NCBI GenBank assembly: GCA_949130495.1
Contig: OX422216.1
Location: 100,323,967 to 100,387,966 of the forward strand
Source of the DNA: Sambucus nigra
Lineage: Eukaryota; Streptophyta; Magnoliopsida; Dipsacales; Adoxaceae
DNA: 64,000 bases
Reading direction: 5' to 3'
Shown piece by piece: positions 1-9,983 of this stretch (position 1 is its first letter; the number at the start of each line of letters is the position of its first letter). The translations under genes and the position numbers were made by a program. The notes under the pieces were generated by a model. It was given only the letters and a program-made list of their open reading frames with translations, ran no database searches and was not told the DNA's origin.

Positions 1-436
1 AAAAAGTTCCCGGCTAACATATTGAAGCACAAATTTGCTAACCAATCATGACATTACATGTGTCTTGTGGAGAAAACAATTTAAGTCGTGAATTTAAAAC
101 ATATTGGTTATGGGTGTAGCAAACCTAAAAAGCGGTTTTAATGGTCGGTGACTTAACATGCATTCATGGCGACGTAAAAGAATATCAAAGATTTTTCACT
201 TCATTCAATTTCAAGTAAGTAGAAGGAAATTTCAAGCAGTTACAGAAAACACCTATAAATGGAAAAGCGGGCAATCATTTCGGGAGCCAAACAAGCCATG
301 CGTATAATAAATAAATATAATAATAATTATAAAAATTAATATATAACATAAATTTAATATTTTATTTTAAAGTCATTATAAAAGATTTGTTTTTTCATAT
401 ATAAAACTTGTCTATTATTTTTAAATATTTTTATTT

Positions 437-880
437 TATAATTTTTTTTATGAATAAAAATTTCAAAATAACTGTACTTATTTTATATAAAAAAATTATA
501 CACATTTTTATTTGTTTTTAGTTTATAAGATTGTATGCCATTTATAGATACAAACTTAAAGTATTTTCTACAAATAAAACGTAAAAAATATTTTTATAAC
601 CCAAATTTTTTTTATTTGTATTAAAAACAATTTTAAAAACTTTTTTTTAACTTAAAAAATAATTTTTATAAATAAAAACTTCAAAAAAACTGTACGTGTT
701 TTATATAAAAAATTATACATATTTTTATTTGTTTTTAGCTAAAAAAATTTATAAAAATAAAATCTTAAAGTTTTTTTCTAAAAGTACAATGTTAAAAATA
801 TTTTTATAACCAAAAATCTTTTTTATTTATATAAAAAACAAATTTTTAATTTTCCAAACTTTTTTTTTCTAGAAATAAAA
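437..880. repeat. A/T-rich direct duplication, unit about 215 bp
   Basis: Two consecutive similar segments can be read. The marker ACTGTAC occurs near 471 and again near 689. The stretch TTTTTATAAC occurs at 591 and again at 801. Each unit contains TTTTTATTTGTTTTTAG and a run of AAATATTTTTATAACC. The offsets of 218 and 210 bp suggest an imperfect tandem duplication with small indels. The origin is unknown. Confidence 0.6.
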
Positions 881-1327
881 TGTTATATAGATATTAGTAG
901 TATTACTAGCATAATGTAATGTGATTCGAGTGGAGAATGGCGAAAAAAGATTAATTGAATCTAGATTGTGTTGGATCGAAAGATTAATTAATGGACTCTA
1001 GAATTGATCTCTTTTTAGTTTTCAAAAGATTTTTGATTTATTCATTTTTTTTTGTTTCAAAGAGATTTTTTATTAATCCATTTAAGTGAAAGGAAACGAA
1101 TCTAGGTAGGGAGCATTAATTATCATTTACATCTCTAATACTATCATATTAGAGGTATAATATAGATTTTTATTGCTTTTATACTTATTTAAACACCATT
1201 AAAGCCTCTTCCTTTTATGTTTAATAGTAGTCCAATGCACCCGTTCCATCAAATTCTAGATTAGTATATTCGTCACATGCCTACACACCCACACATATTA
1301 TGTTCATGCACATAAAAATAATTTAAA

Positions 1328-1375
1328 CTAGGTGTAAGCCCGTGCGATGCGCGGCGCAATATGCGTAAAATAAGA
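1328..1375 (-). mobile_element. Possible Helitron 3' terminus
   Basis: Read on the minus strand, a G+C-rich imperfect hairpin (CCGCGCATCGCACGG) is followed about ten bases later by CTAG and then T. Known plant Helitrons end in CTRR preceded by a short hairpin and insert between A and T, so this fits a 3' end of an element extending to higher coordinates. I could not find the matching TC start, so this is a candidate only. Confidence 0.3.
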
Positions 1376-1702
1376 ACAAAAAATATCTATCGAATTTTCC
1401 CAACAAAACTGCCAATAGGTAAAAAAGAAAAAAAAGGGAAAAATGAAAAAAATCTTAAGGAAAAAAAAGCCTCTCTCAAATAAGTAGAAAAGAAAAAAAC
1501 AAACGGAAAAAAAGTCAATAGTGGAAAAAAATTGCATGTGTTATTTACTGTAGAGACATCAATTATTCTATGCAGGAAAGGAAAGAATGAATGAAATGGA
1601 TAATATGTTATTTACTGTAGATACATCTATTATTATATGCCTTTTTTTTAAGCGGCGATCGTTCCGATTACCAAAAATAAAGATCTTACTAAGTTAAAAG
1701 AC

Positions 1703-1855
1703 TCATTTTAAATAACATAAACCCTGATACTTGGCAAAGAGAGCCTCAACTTCTTCGTTACTTAAACCTAGATAATGGTCAGAAGCAGGTACCCATACCC
1801 AAACAAACCATGATATACACTTAATACTTGGCCACAATTGGGTGAACTTCCTCAT
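1703..1855 (-). CDS. Possible short coding exon, 50 residues, unknown
   Basis: A 50-codon frame runs from ATG at 1855 to TGA at 1703. Its second half (ASDHYLGLSNEEVEALFAKY) looks more protein-like than the surrounding A/T-rich DNA, with balanced amino-acid use. It could be the last exon of a minus-strand gene, perhaps the one whose first coding exon lies at 25106-25231 beyond the inserted retrotransposon. I recognise no family. There is no strong splice acceptor just upstream. Chance occurrence is quite possible. Confidence 0.22.
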   Translation of the reverse strand: MRKFTQLWPSIKCISWFVWVWVPASDHYLGLSNEEVEALFAKYQGLCYLK

Positions 1856-1984
1856 TTTTATACAATACCAAAGCGAAAATATGTAAAATTAAGGAATATT
1901 ATTTACTTTGTAAAATTAGACTTATCATAGTTAAAAATTTACTACACCAGGGTCAATGCAAATGTTTAGGTAAGGAACATTAAT

Positions 1985-2010
1985 TGTGTGTGTGTGTGTG
2001 TGTGTGTGTG
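1985..2010. repeat. (GT)n microsatellite
   Basis: About twelve uninterrupted GT repeats, followed by GAGGGTGAGGG. Confidence 0.9.
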
Positions 2011-2211
2011 AGGGTGAGGGTTCATTTATTCTCTAAGTGAACTTTTAAGGAAGAAAAATTTAGTTTTTCTATACGCCATAAAACTAAAAAAATATTTTGA
2101 AATGCAGACAATCTCCCACAAATCAAAGTGTGATAAAAACCAAACAAAATTATATTAAAACTAATGAAAAATGTAACGCATAGAATCCAAATCCCCAAAA
2201 TAGAAGACAGA

Positions 2212-2779
2212 TGTTGATACTAAATTTAATCTGCTGACGTGGACCAATTATGTGGAGACACGTGTCAATCTACATGGCACCCGCGAACATTTTTTACAAC
2301 ACCTTGACTCCGAGGAACTCAACCTCCCCGACCAACTCAGGCGCTCCGAGCAACAAGTGTTCTCCGAGAAACTTTATTGTACCGAGCAACTCATGTATAC
2401 CGAGCTACTTGGCGGTCCGAGCAGCTTAGGCGGTCCGAGCTGCACCTCGTACAAACATTTATAACCGGATAATTAAGAGGATTGAATGCGCATTAAATGC
2501 TCATTATTATCACACAGATGCATACGCCTATTGGACAGCTGCGTATTATTCTTTCATTTGTACCGTCAAGGCTATAAATACATTGTAACCTCCTCATTAG
2601 CAGGGGACTCGGAATTTCTTGGTAAACCCATTATCGAGAATTCTGCAAACAGTCAGCAATAACACAAACAGTGGACGTATGCCATTCTTTCAAGGCTGAA
2701 CCACTTTAAAAATCTCTTGTCTTGTTTATTTTTATCTGTGATTAAATAATTAGGTTAAATCTAGTTTTTTACATCAACA
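2212..2779 (+). repeat. 5' LTR of the Tat element
   Basis: It matches 23931-24496 along its length and has TG...CA ends. Its U3 part carries eight CCGAG/CCGAC motifs at 18-bp spacing (2310-2439). A TATA-like TATAAATAC near 2573 is a plausible core promoter for the element RNA. The 70-codon frame at 2252-2464 exists only because the 18-bp period is a multiple of three, and I do not treat it as a gene. Confidence 0.93.
2310..2450 (+). promoter_or_regulatory. Array of eight CCGAG-type motifs, 18-bp period, in LTR U3
   Basis: CCGA occurs at 2310, 2328, 2346, 2364, 2382, 2400, 2417 and 2435, so the spacing is 18, 18, 18, 18, 18, 17 and 18. The common form is YCCGAGCAACT with drift. The same array is in the 3' LTR (from about 24029), where some CCGAG have become CTGAG. 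The position upstream of the TATA-like site suggests repeated binding sites for a transcription factor, but no factor can be named. Confidence 0.7.
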
Positions 2780-2781
2780 GA

Positions 2782-2799
2782 TTGGCGCCGTCTGTGGGA
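2782..2799 (+). other. Primer binding site of the Tat element
   Basis: TTGGCGCCGTCTGTGGGA follows the 5' LTR by two bases. The first nine paired bases (TGGCGCCGT) match the complement of a plant tRNA-Asp 3' end, and the rest diverges. This form is common in Tat elements. Confidence 0.75.
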
Positions 2800-2842
2800 A
2801 ACGACTGAAATTATCATTTTTCACCAAAACAATTCATCTCCA

Positions 2843-3883
2843 ATGGCTGATAATCCTGAATCCAGTAATCGAAACGCTGGAAACCCCCCAAATCCATCCA
2901 CTCCTCCAAGTGTCCAAGATCTGGCTGGAATAATGGCTAATTTAGCTCAGGGCCAGACCACCATGCAAGAAATAATGCGACAACTCATGCAAACTATCCA
3001 GGGTGGAGCACCTGCCCAGTCAGGACAACGAAGCATTCAGAGAAATACCCAATTGCCTTCCTCACTAACTAGACGAACATTACTCCCAGAGGAATCTCGA
3101 TCTAGACATGTCGATTCATATCGTACTGATAGATCTAATGATTTTTCTTATCAACCTGGCCGAACTTCATCAGTACGAGCCACAGATACTGAACAAAACG
3201 TCACTCTATCTCCAGAAAGGACCAGTGCTCTTGAAAGATTGAGTAGAGTCTCTCCCTTTGATCGTTTGGGTCCTAGGAGGAATAAAAGTCCCCTTATGAT
3301 AATGTCGAGGAACTCTCAACGATTCTCTGATTTAAAGGAAGGTTCTGCCCAATCCCGACCAGCTGCTCATCGTGAAAGATCCGAAGAGGCAAATTCAACA
3401 CGATCAGTTGCTCGGACCAACAGGCCCGAGGAGGCAAATGACGCATGGAAAGGCTCTATTCAGAGGTTGGAGGATAGACTAGGGAAAATGGCTAAGGCCA
3501 AAAATCCTCTACAAAGAACTTTTGTCCAAGGGACACCTTTTATCCAAGCAATTGTGGATTTTCCCACACCATCAAAGTTCAAAGCCCCAGTGATAACACC
3601 AAAATATGATGGAAAAACTGATCCTGTTCTACATATAGAACAATATCAAGTAGCTGCTGATATCTATGTTGTTCCAGACGAGATGCGATGTAGGGCATTT
3701 TCAGGAACTCTCACTGGATCTGCTCAAATATGGTACAACAATCTTCCTCGGGGGAAGATTGCAACTTTCTTTCAACTGGCCGAGCTCTTTATTGGAAACT
3801 TCTGTTTTGGAGCAAAACCAGTTAGCGAGTAGCACACTTGCTAAGCGTTAGACACAAAGCAGGTGAGAGCACCAGGGATTATA
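2843..3883 (+). pseudogene. gag: gag, N-terminal part, Tat element
   Basis: Gag forms the virus-like particle that packages the element RNA. The frame opens at ATG 2843 and runs 329 codons. A polar, Ser/Arg/Gln-rich N-terminus is followed from about residue 235 by a folded Gag core, with TPKYDGKTDPVLHIEQYQ and IWYNNLPRGKIATFFQLAEL, as is typical of the Retrotrans_gag family in Tat elements. The frame stops at TAG 3830-3832, while coding similarity continues one frame over (ESTRDY, about 3867-3884), so there is a frameshift just before the break. At 3883 the gene is cut by the nested Tekay element and resumes at 14091. Confidence 0.85.
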
Positions 3884-6883
3884 TGTAATACCCCGTATTT
3901 TGACTATATTTATTTTGGGATTAATTAATTAAATTGCGTATTAATTGGAAATTAATCCGGGTTATAAATACTAATGAGATGCGAATTGGTATTTGATTAT
4001 GTGCATATATGATTATATATGTATTTGGTATTATAAAATTTGTCGTGAGATTTATATACGGCATTTTAGAAATTTTGTTGAGACGCGTGGGACCGCCGCG
4101 TCACGGTATAATATTTTGTTAATAAAAGTGAATTTAAAATCTATAATCCGTATGGTCGTTTTGAGTGCGCCAACGCGTCCGGAAGGGTCGAGATAGTCAG
4201 AAAACACTAGCCGGGGGTATAGTTTGGGTCCCGGGGTATTTTTAGACCATACCGGTAACTTAAAGGGTATTTTAGTAATTTGGTATTTTTGGGTAATTAA
4301 AAGTGACGAAAATTGAGAGTTGTAATCTGATAAGGATTGACCCCAACCAACCCTTATTAACCCAACAAGCTACGGAGGTTTATTAAATTAGGTTTTCATA
4401 AGTTTCCCCAAAGCAAACCCTAGCCACCATAGCCTTTTGGAGAAGAAAGCTTGGAGAAGGAGAGAGAGAGAGGAAACTCTGCAGAAACTTCATCAAACCA
4501 ACACCAAATCCGGAATCAAACCAAGGCAAGTGATTTAAATTACATTCCTTATGCAGTGAATGCTTTTTCCATGTTAGAAACCTTGTGAATCAATCTTATA
4601 TAAGAGTTAAAAAGAAAACCCATGAAATTGGAAGATTGTTATTAAATTTTGGGATAGGTTTGCATGTAGAACCCTTGTTTGAAGATTTAAATTCAGAGAT
4701 TTCATATCTATGTGATGTTTTAACGGATTAAAATCTGGGAAATTTTGATGAGAAGAACCTAGGGTTTATGTTCTTGAAGAAAATTGGGAATTACTGTAGA
4801 AATTTTGATTTAATGATGTTTAGAAGATATTAGACCCTTTAATGATGTTAGTATAGCCCCTTAACATGTTTGAGGATGATTAGAGAACTCAATATATTGT
4901 TGGAACGAATTTTAGAAAAGGTTTGAGGAGTAAAAATGGTGAAAAAACGAATTGGGGAAAAATCTGGGCCGAAACTGGCCACTCGTTAGAAGCAGCCCCA
5001 GGTCGTTCGAACGAGCTCGTTCGAACGAGCTTCTAACGAGTTGACCAGTCGTTATTAACGAGTAGGGATTTTCGTTCGATATCTCGTTCGAACGAGATAT
5101 CGTTAGAAGGGTCAGTTCGTTCGAACGAACTGGGATCTCGTTCGAACAGTCTCGTTCGAACGAGACTTCTAACGACCTGACAGTCCAAACTCGTTCGAAG
5201 CCTCGTTCGAACGAGACTTCTAACGAGTTGACAGTTTGACCCTTTTTGGACTGTTTTGATTTTTGGAGCCCCTTAAACTTGTTCGAGGATATAGATGACC
5301 TTCCTTTATTGATGTAAGGTTAGATTTGGGACTTTTGGATTATTGAGAGGAGTAAACTATATACGAGAGTTATATTCAAAGAACCATTTGGGTTGAGACG
5401 TGAGTGTCTACTACGATGTAAGGATGAATTATAGCGCGTATAATCACAAACCGGAATAGCATGAATTGTGATAATTATAGTTAGTACGGGAGTGCAATAT
5501 GTACTACGATTAAAATATGGTATTACTAAGACATGTGTTTACTTAGTATTAGTATATGGATTGTTTGTATGACATACCTACCATACTTGCTATCACGGGA
5601 GGTTGCGTTCGCTTAGGACCCTCTAATCCTTGTGTGCCTACGGGGGGGATATAGACTGGTACCTTGATGAACATAGGTCATAGAAAGACTTATTGTGATA
5701 TTAATAAGTCCGCTGACCATGGGAGCGTAGGTATGTGCGTGACCCATGTGATGGTGACTGTGTTCGCCTCCACTATTTGTGATTTGTGTTATCTGAACTA
5801 TTCCTGAGAGATTCGGAATATGTGATCCTTATGTACGTGATGTACCGGGATAGATAGCAGAGTATGTGTGCACCATAGCTTAGATTGCGGGGTGCTTGTA
5901 TCGTATATTTATGATGTGAATAATATGCATTAAATCGATGGAAATCCTCATGTTAATGTTGTAAAATATTACGGTATTGTTTTGAGAAATATAACGAGTT
6001 AACTGATAGTTATATCAATGGCATATTTAGTAACTGAGTTTACGTTAAACCTCTATTTAATTACGAGCGTTGTTATGTTAATTGGAACCGAGTAAAATGG
6101 GTAGAACCTTTGGTAGTCTAGCTAGTTACGTTGTCACTTAGCTAGTGGAAAGGGTAGTTATAGATGGGTACTTACGTTAGGAGTGCACAGTTAGTCGAGA
6201 GGTGAGAATTTAATGTGAGTGCACGTCCTAACATGTACTTTGCATTTAATGTTTTAAATGTTTTTAAAGCACTTGCAGGTTTTTAAAATGATTTCCACTT
6301 TCGGGCTCTGACCCATTTGCTTTCAAATATATTTTCTTGTAAAACCATTTTAGGTGCCCAGCCACAGGGACACCAAGCATAGGATACTCATTCAGGTGAC
6401 GAGCTGTAGCTGCTTGTGGAAGCTACAGGGATTTGCATGTAGACGCTTCTATCTTTTGGATTCCAGAGTCACCATCTATCCGTTGTAGGGCATGTTGCCC
6501 ATTTCTATTTAGAGACATCATTTTTACATTTCAGTTTTCAAACTCTAGCATGTATTGCTTAGTATTCAGTTTTAGTTATTTATTTCAGTTTACTTATCAG
6601 TTGTGGGATTCGTATTGGGGAGTTTTTCCTCCAGGTTTTATTTACATATTGTGATGGTTATCCGTTTTACTTCAGCATGGTGAATGGTGTTATTTAGTTA
6701 TTCATTACTCTTGTTGCATGTTAATCAGATTTAATAAAATTTGGCACTTACTTTTTAAATGCTAGGTGGTTAGTAATAATAAAACGTTTTCGACAGTGAT
6801 GCTATTAACTGAGCCAACTTGGCATTTTGAATTAATTTTATAAAGGAGTAGCTACCCGGTGTTTAATTAGTCGGGGTGTCACA
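3884..6883 (+). repeat. 5' LTR of Tekay copy 1 (3000 bp)
   Basis: This full-length LTR is unusually long. From about 4980 to 5235 it carries an array of TTCGAA-centred palindromes. A leader-like stretch near 4390-4530 (AAACCCTAG, then an AG-rich run) resembles plant 5' UTR sequence. Short frames at 3993-4196 and 6433-6654 recur in other LTR copies but change frame between subfamilies, so they are not genes. Confidence 0.95.
4996..5235. repeat. Array of TTCGAA-centred palindromes in the Tekay LTR
   Basis: Perfect palindromes include a 16-mer GCTCGTTCGAACGAGC (about 5014-5029), a 26-mer at 5077-5102, a 20-mer at 5113-5132 (CAGTTCGTTCGAACGAACTG) and an 18-mer at 5149-5166. They are linked by recurring TTCTAACGAGTTGACAG. 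The array is present in all four Tekay LTRs of the window (about 12770-13000, 37650-37885 and 45490-45725). Candidate functions are dimeric factor binding, RNA hairpins or replication-slippage debris. Confidence 0.85.
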
Positions 6884-6885
6884 GG

Positions 6886-6897
6886 TGGTATCAGAGC
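6886..6897 (+). other. Primer binding site, initiator tRNA-Met, Tekay copy 1
   Basis: TGGTATCAGAGC lies two bases after the LTR. It is the standard complement of the 3' end of plant initiator methionine tRNA. Confidence 0.93.
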
Positions 6898-7067
6898 ATC
6901 AGGTTCTAGTGTCCTTTAGGATCTGTACGGCTATTATGTTTCCGCTACGTTTTCTTTGATATAGAGCCCTATATTTTAGGACTGTTGTACTCTTATTGTG
7001 TATGCTTCGTTCTTCAGCTATTTTAAGTTTATAAACCGTGAACTTATAAACTTTGTTCTTATTTCAG

Positions 7068-8886
7068 ATGCCTCCACGACGTGCACGACGAGTTCCCAGG
7101 AATGAATGCCGCGATTGCCGTTATTCAGCAGGCACCGCCTCAGGCGCCGGTTGCCGCGCCAGTACAGGTTAATGCATTCCCGTCTGCTTGGGAGCGTGTA
7201 CGTGACGCTTTTCAGAAAGCGCATCCGCCAGAGTTTGCAGGTAGCTCAGACGTGGTAGTCTCGAGCCAATGGAGGAAGGACATACAGAGGCATTTGAGGA
7301 TGCATGAGTGCACTGACGTTCAGAAACAGGTGCTAGCTACTTTCAAGCTAGTGGGATCTGCACTACAGTGGTGGGAGTCTATCACCACTGCGGAGGAGAG
7401 GGATACCCTCACGATTCAGGAGTTCTGGGTGCGGTTCGACCGCAAATACTTTCCGTCCGCAGTTCATACAGAGATGAGGAGGAAGCTGATGAGCTTGAAG
7501 CAGGAGGGCAAGACAGTGGCCGAGTATGAGGCCGAGTTCACTAACCTGTTGAATATCGTACTAGACGAGATTCCAACAGAGAAGAAGAAAATAGAGAAGT
7601 TCACTGACGGGTTGAATTGGAGGATCCGTCAGCATCTGCTAGGGAACCTATCGTTGGCCACGTATTCTGATGTGGTTAACGCTGCGTTATTGCACTGCCA
7701 GGACCACCGTTTTCACATGGCCGAGGGCAAGCGGTCGGGAGAGTCTAGCCATCAGGGCAGGACCGGAGGACATGGTGCCAGCGGGGCACAATCGGGTCAG
7801 GGGCAGAGACAGACTGAGCAGGGGGATAACAAGAGGTTCCGGTCAGGGAACTATAGGCAGGGACAGGGAGGTTTCCGCCAGGGCCATCAGGGTCCAAACG
7901 GCCATCAGGGCCAACAGGGGCAGAATGGGCAGCAGTTCCATCAGGGCCAGCAGGGCCAAGGGAGGAATGGTAACGGCCACCAGGGCCGGGGACAGCAGGG
8001 GCAGAGGGGAGGGAATTTCCCAGGGAAGTGCTTTACTTGTGGCAAGACTGGCCATAAGAAGCAGGATTGTCCTGATAGGGGCAGGGCCCCACAGCAGCAG
8101 CAGCAGGGTGCTCGCCAGGAGCCACAGAGACCTATGTTTCCCGCCGCTCTTCCTGCACCGCCACAGATGGCAGCATTGCCACCCATTCCAGCAGTCCCAG
8201 CTCAGCAGGGTCAGCTACAGTATGGACGTGTCTACAACGTTCACCAGGCTGCAGTTCCACAGGCACCGCCCGCGATCGAGGGTACGTTTCCTATCCATGG
8301 CACTATGGGTCGGGTGTTATTTGATACGGGTGCTACACACTGTTTTATAGCTACACACTTCGCGAAAGCTTTAGGATTGTTAGCTACGGCAGAGAGCACA
8401 GTGACGTGTGTCGACTCACCATTAGGGAATGGGTCACTTATTTTCTTTATATGCCGGGGAGTGGGGGTAGAGGTTGGTGGTTTGGTATTACCTGCGGACA
8501 TGTTAGTGTTAGACATGCATGTTCACGATGTGATCATCGGTATGGACTGGCTCGTAACATATAGAGCCATGATTGATTGCTTCAGCGGGAGCATTATTTT
8601 TGCCATTCCGGGGCAAGAGATGTTTATAGTGGCGATGCCTCGCCCAGAGGGAGGATCGACCGCTCATCTGTACTACATAGAGGAGGATACCTCTAAGGAG
8701 GTTGTGATTCCTTTGAATTCGATCCCGGTTGTCAGGGAGTGTTCAGATGTGTTTCAGGAGATACCAGGCTTACCACCCAGTCGAGAGATAGATTTCGTTA
8801 TTGATTTGCTACCGGGTACGAGACCTATAGCACGTGCACCTACCGTATGGCTCCAGCTGAGATGCGAGAGCTACGGGATCAGATAG
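7068..8886 (+). pseudogene. gag: gag-protease region of Tekay copy 1, frameshifted
   Basis: It encodes particle protein and aspartic protease. ATG 7068 starts MPPRRARRVPR as in copy 2, but an 80-bp deletion about 7100 puts the start out of frame with the remaining 600 codons (frame open from 7081). The Gag core (FRKYFPSAVHTE-type region, ADAL-type helices) is followed by a Gln/Gly-rich linker (about 7740-8010), a zinc knuckle CFTCGKTGHKKQDC (about 8031-8072) and a protease with active site FDTGATHCF (about 8320). A 1-bp deletion near 8840, seen by comparison with copy 2, ends the frame at 8886 before RT. The reading frame of RT continues from 8847 in another phase. Confidence 0.9.
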
Positions 8887-9974
8887 AGCAGCTGTTAGGG
8901 CAGGGCTTTATTCGCAGGAGTACCTCACCTTGGGGCGCTCCAGTTTTGTTTGTGAAGAAGAGGGATGGTTCACTGAGATTGTGCGTGGACTACCGAGAGT
9001 TGAATAAGGTCACGATACGGAATAAGTATCCGTTACCTCGAATCGATGACTTATTCGACCAGTTGAGAGGAGCTTCTTTCTTCTCGAAGATTGACTTGAG
9101 GTCGGGATACCATCAGTTGCGTATCAGGGAGGAGGATGTCTCGAAGACTGCGTTCTTGTCGAGATATGGTTCTTATGAGTTTCGGGTTATGCCTTTCGGC
9201 TTGACCAACGCTCCAGCAGTGTTTATGGACTTGATGAACAGGGTGTTCAGAGATTTCCTCGATCAGTTTGTCATTGTCTTCATTGATGACATTCTGGTCT
9301 ACTCTCAGACAGAGGAGGAGCACGCCGAGCATTTGAGGCAGGTTTTGCAGACACTTCGTCAGAACGAGCTGTATGCAAAATATGAGAAGTGCGGGTTTTG
9401 GCTGAAGGAGGTCCAGTTCTTGGGTCACATTATTTCCGACCAGGGAATATCTGTCGATCCAGGGAAGGTGTCAGCGGTGAGGGAGTGGGGACAGCCCACG
9501 ACACCAACAGAGATTCGTAGTTTCTTGGGCTTAGCAGGATACTACAGGAGGTTTATTCGGGGTTTCTCGGAGATAGCAGGTCCTTTGACACATCTTACTC
9601 GTAAGGGTGTGCCATATATCTGGAGTGATGCCTGTCAGTTGGCATTCGATGAGTTGAAGGACAAATTGACCTCAGCACCTGTGTTAGCATTGCCGAGACC
9701 GGGAGTTGAGTATTTGGTTTACACCGATGCGTCTTTGCAAGGGCTTGGAGGTGTTTTGCAGCAGGAGAGACAGGCCATAGCTTATGCTTCCCGTAAGCTT
9801 AAGCCTCATGAGAAGAATTACCCCACACATGATTTGGAGTTGGCGGCAGTGGTATTTGCCTTACGGATTTGGAGGCACTATCTTTTGGGGGAGAAGTTTC
9901 AGCTGTTCACGGACCACAAGTCACTACAGTACCTGTTCACGCAAAAGGAATTGAATATGCGGCAGCGTAGGTGA
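8847..9974 (+). pseudogene. pol: Reverse transcriptase and start of RNase H, Tekay copy 1
   Basis: This is an RNA-directed DNA polymerase that copies the element RNA. It reads cleanly for 375 codons: fingers and palm with [20 protein letters not shown], the catalytic box FIDDILVYS (about 9280), then the connection and RNase H with [13 protein letters not shown] (about 9720) and TDHKSLQYL. It stops at TGA 9972-9974, where copy 2 has a tryptophan codon, so this is a G-to-A nonsense change. The frame reopens at once with the rest of RNase H. Confidence 0.93.
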
Positions 9975-9983
9975 CTTGAATTT

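Larger units (their letters stand above)
1..2206. other. A/T-rich non-coding flank, possibly host intron
   Basis: No convincing protein gene is visible. The stretch is strongly A/T-rich with long T and A runs. It contains an internal duplication (437-880), a possible Helitron end (1328), a GT microsatellite (1985-2010) and one short minus-strand reading frame (1703-1855), all listed separately. If the minus-strand host exon at 25106-25231 is real, this stretch is the continuation of its downstream intron, because the 22-kb element at 2212-24496 was inserted between them. That link is inference. Confidence 0.6.

Noticed and set aside
1328..1537. Phe-rich 69-codon minus-strand frame
   Set aside because: Low-complexity A-run translation. 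The DNA is better explained as non-coding, possibly a Helitron end.
2252..2464. 70-codon frame in the Tat LTR
   Set aside because: The frame stays open because of the 18-bp repeat. It lies in U3, and the 3' LTR copy does not support coding.
3993..4196. 67-codon frame found again at 11761-11964, with relatives at 36636 and 44478
   Set aside because: It is repeated because it lies in LTRs. Between the two Tekay subfamilies the frame shifts in the middle, so the protein is not conserved.
4390..6360. Possible intron inside the Tekay LTR leader (donor-like AAGGCAAGTG, acceptor-like TTTTAGGTGCCC)
   Set aside because: Only weak site matches and no coding consequence. I cannot support splicing without transcripts.
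6433..6654. 73-codon hydrophobic frame, repeated at 13635-13856
   Set aside because: LTR sequence. The copy-2 equivalent at 39094 is different in frame and length.
7941..8186. Cys-rich minus-strand frame opposite Tekay gag (also at 40660-40908)
   Set aside because: Shadow of the Gln/Gly-rich Gag linker on the other strand.
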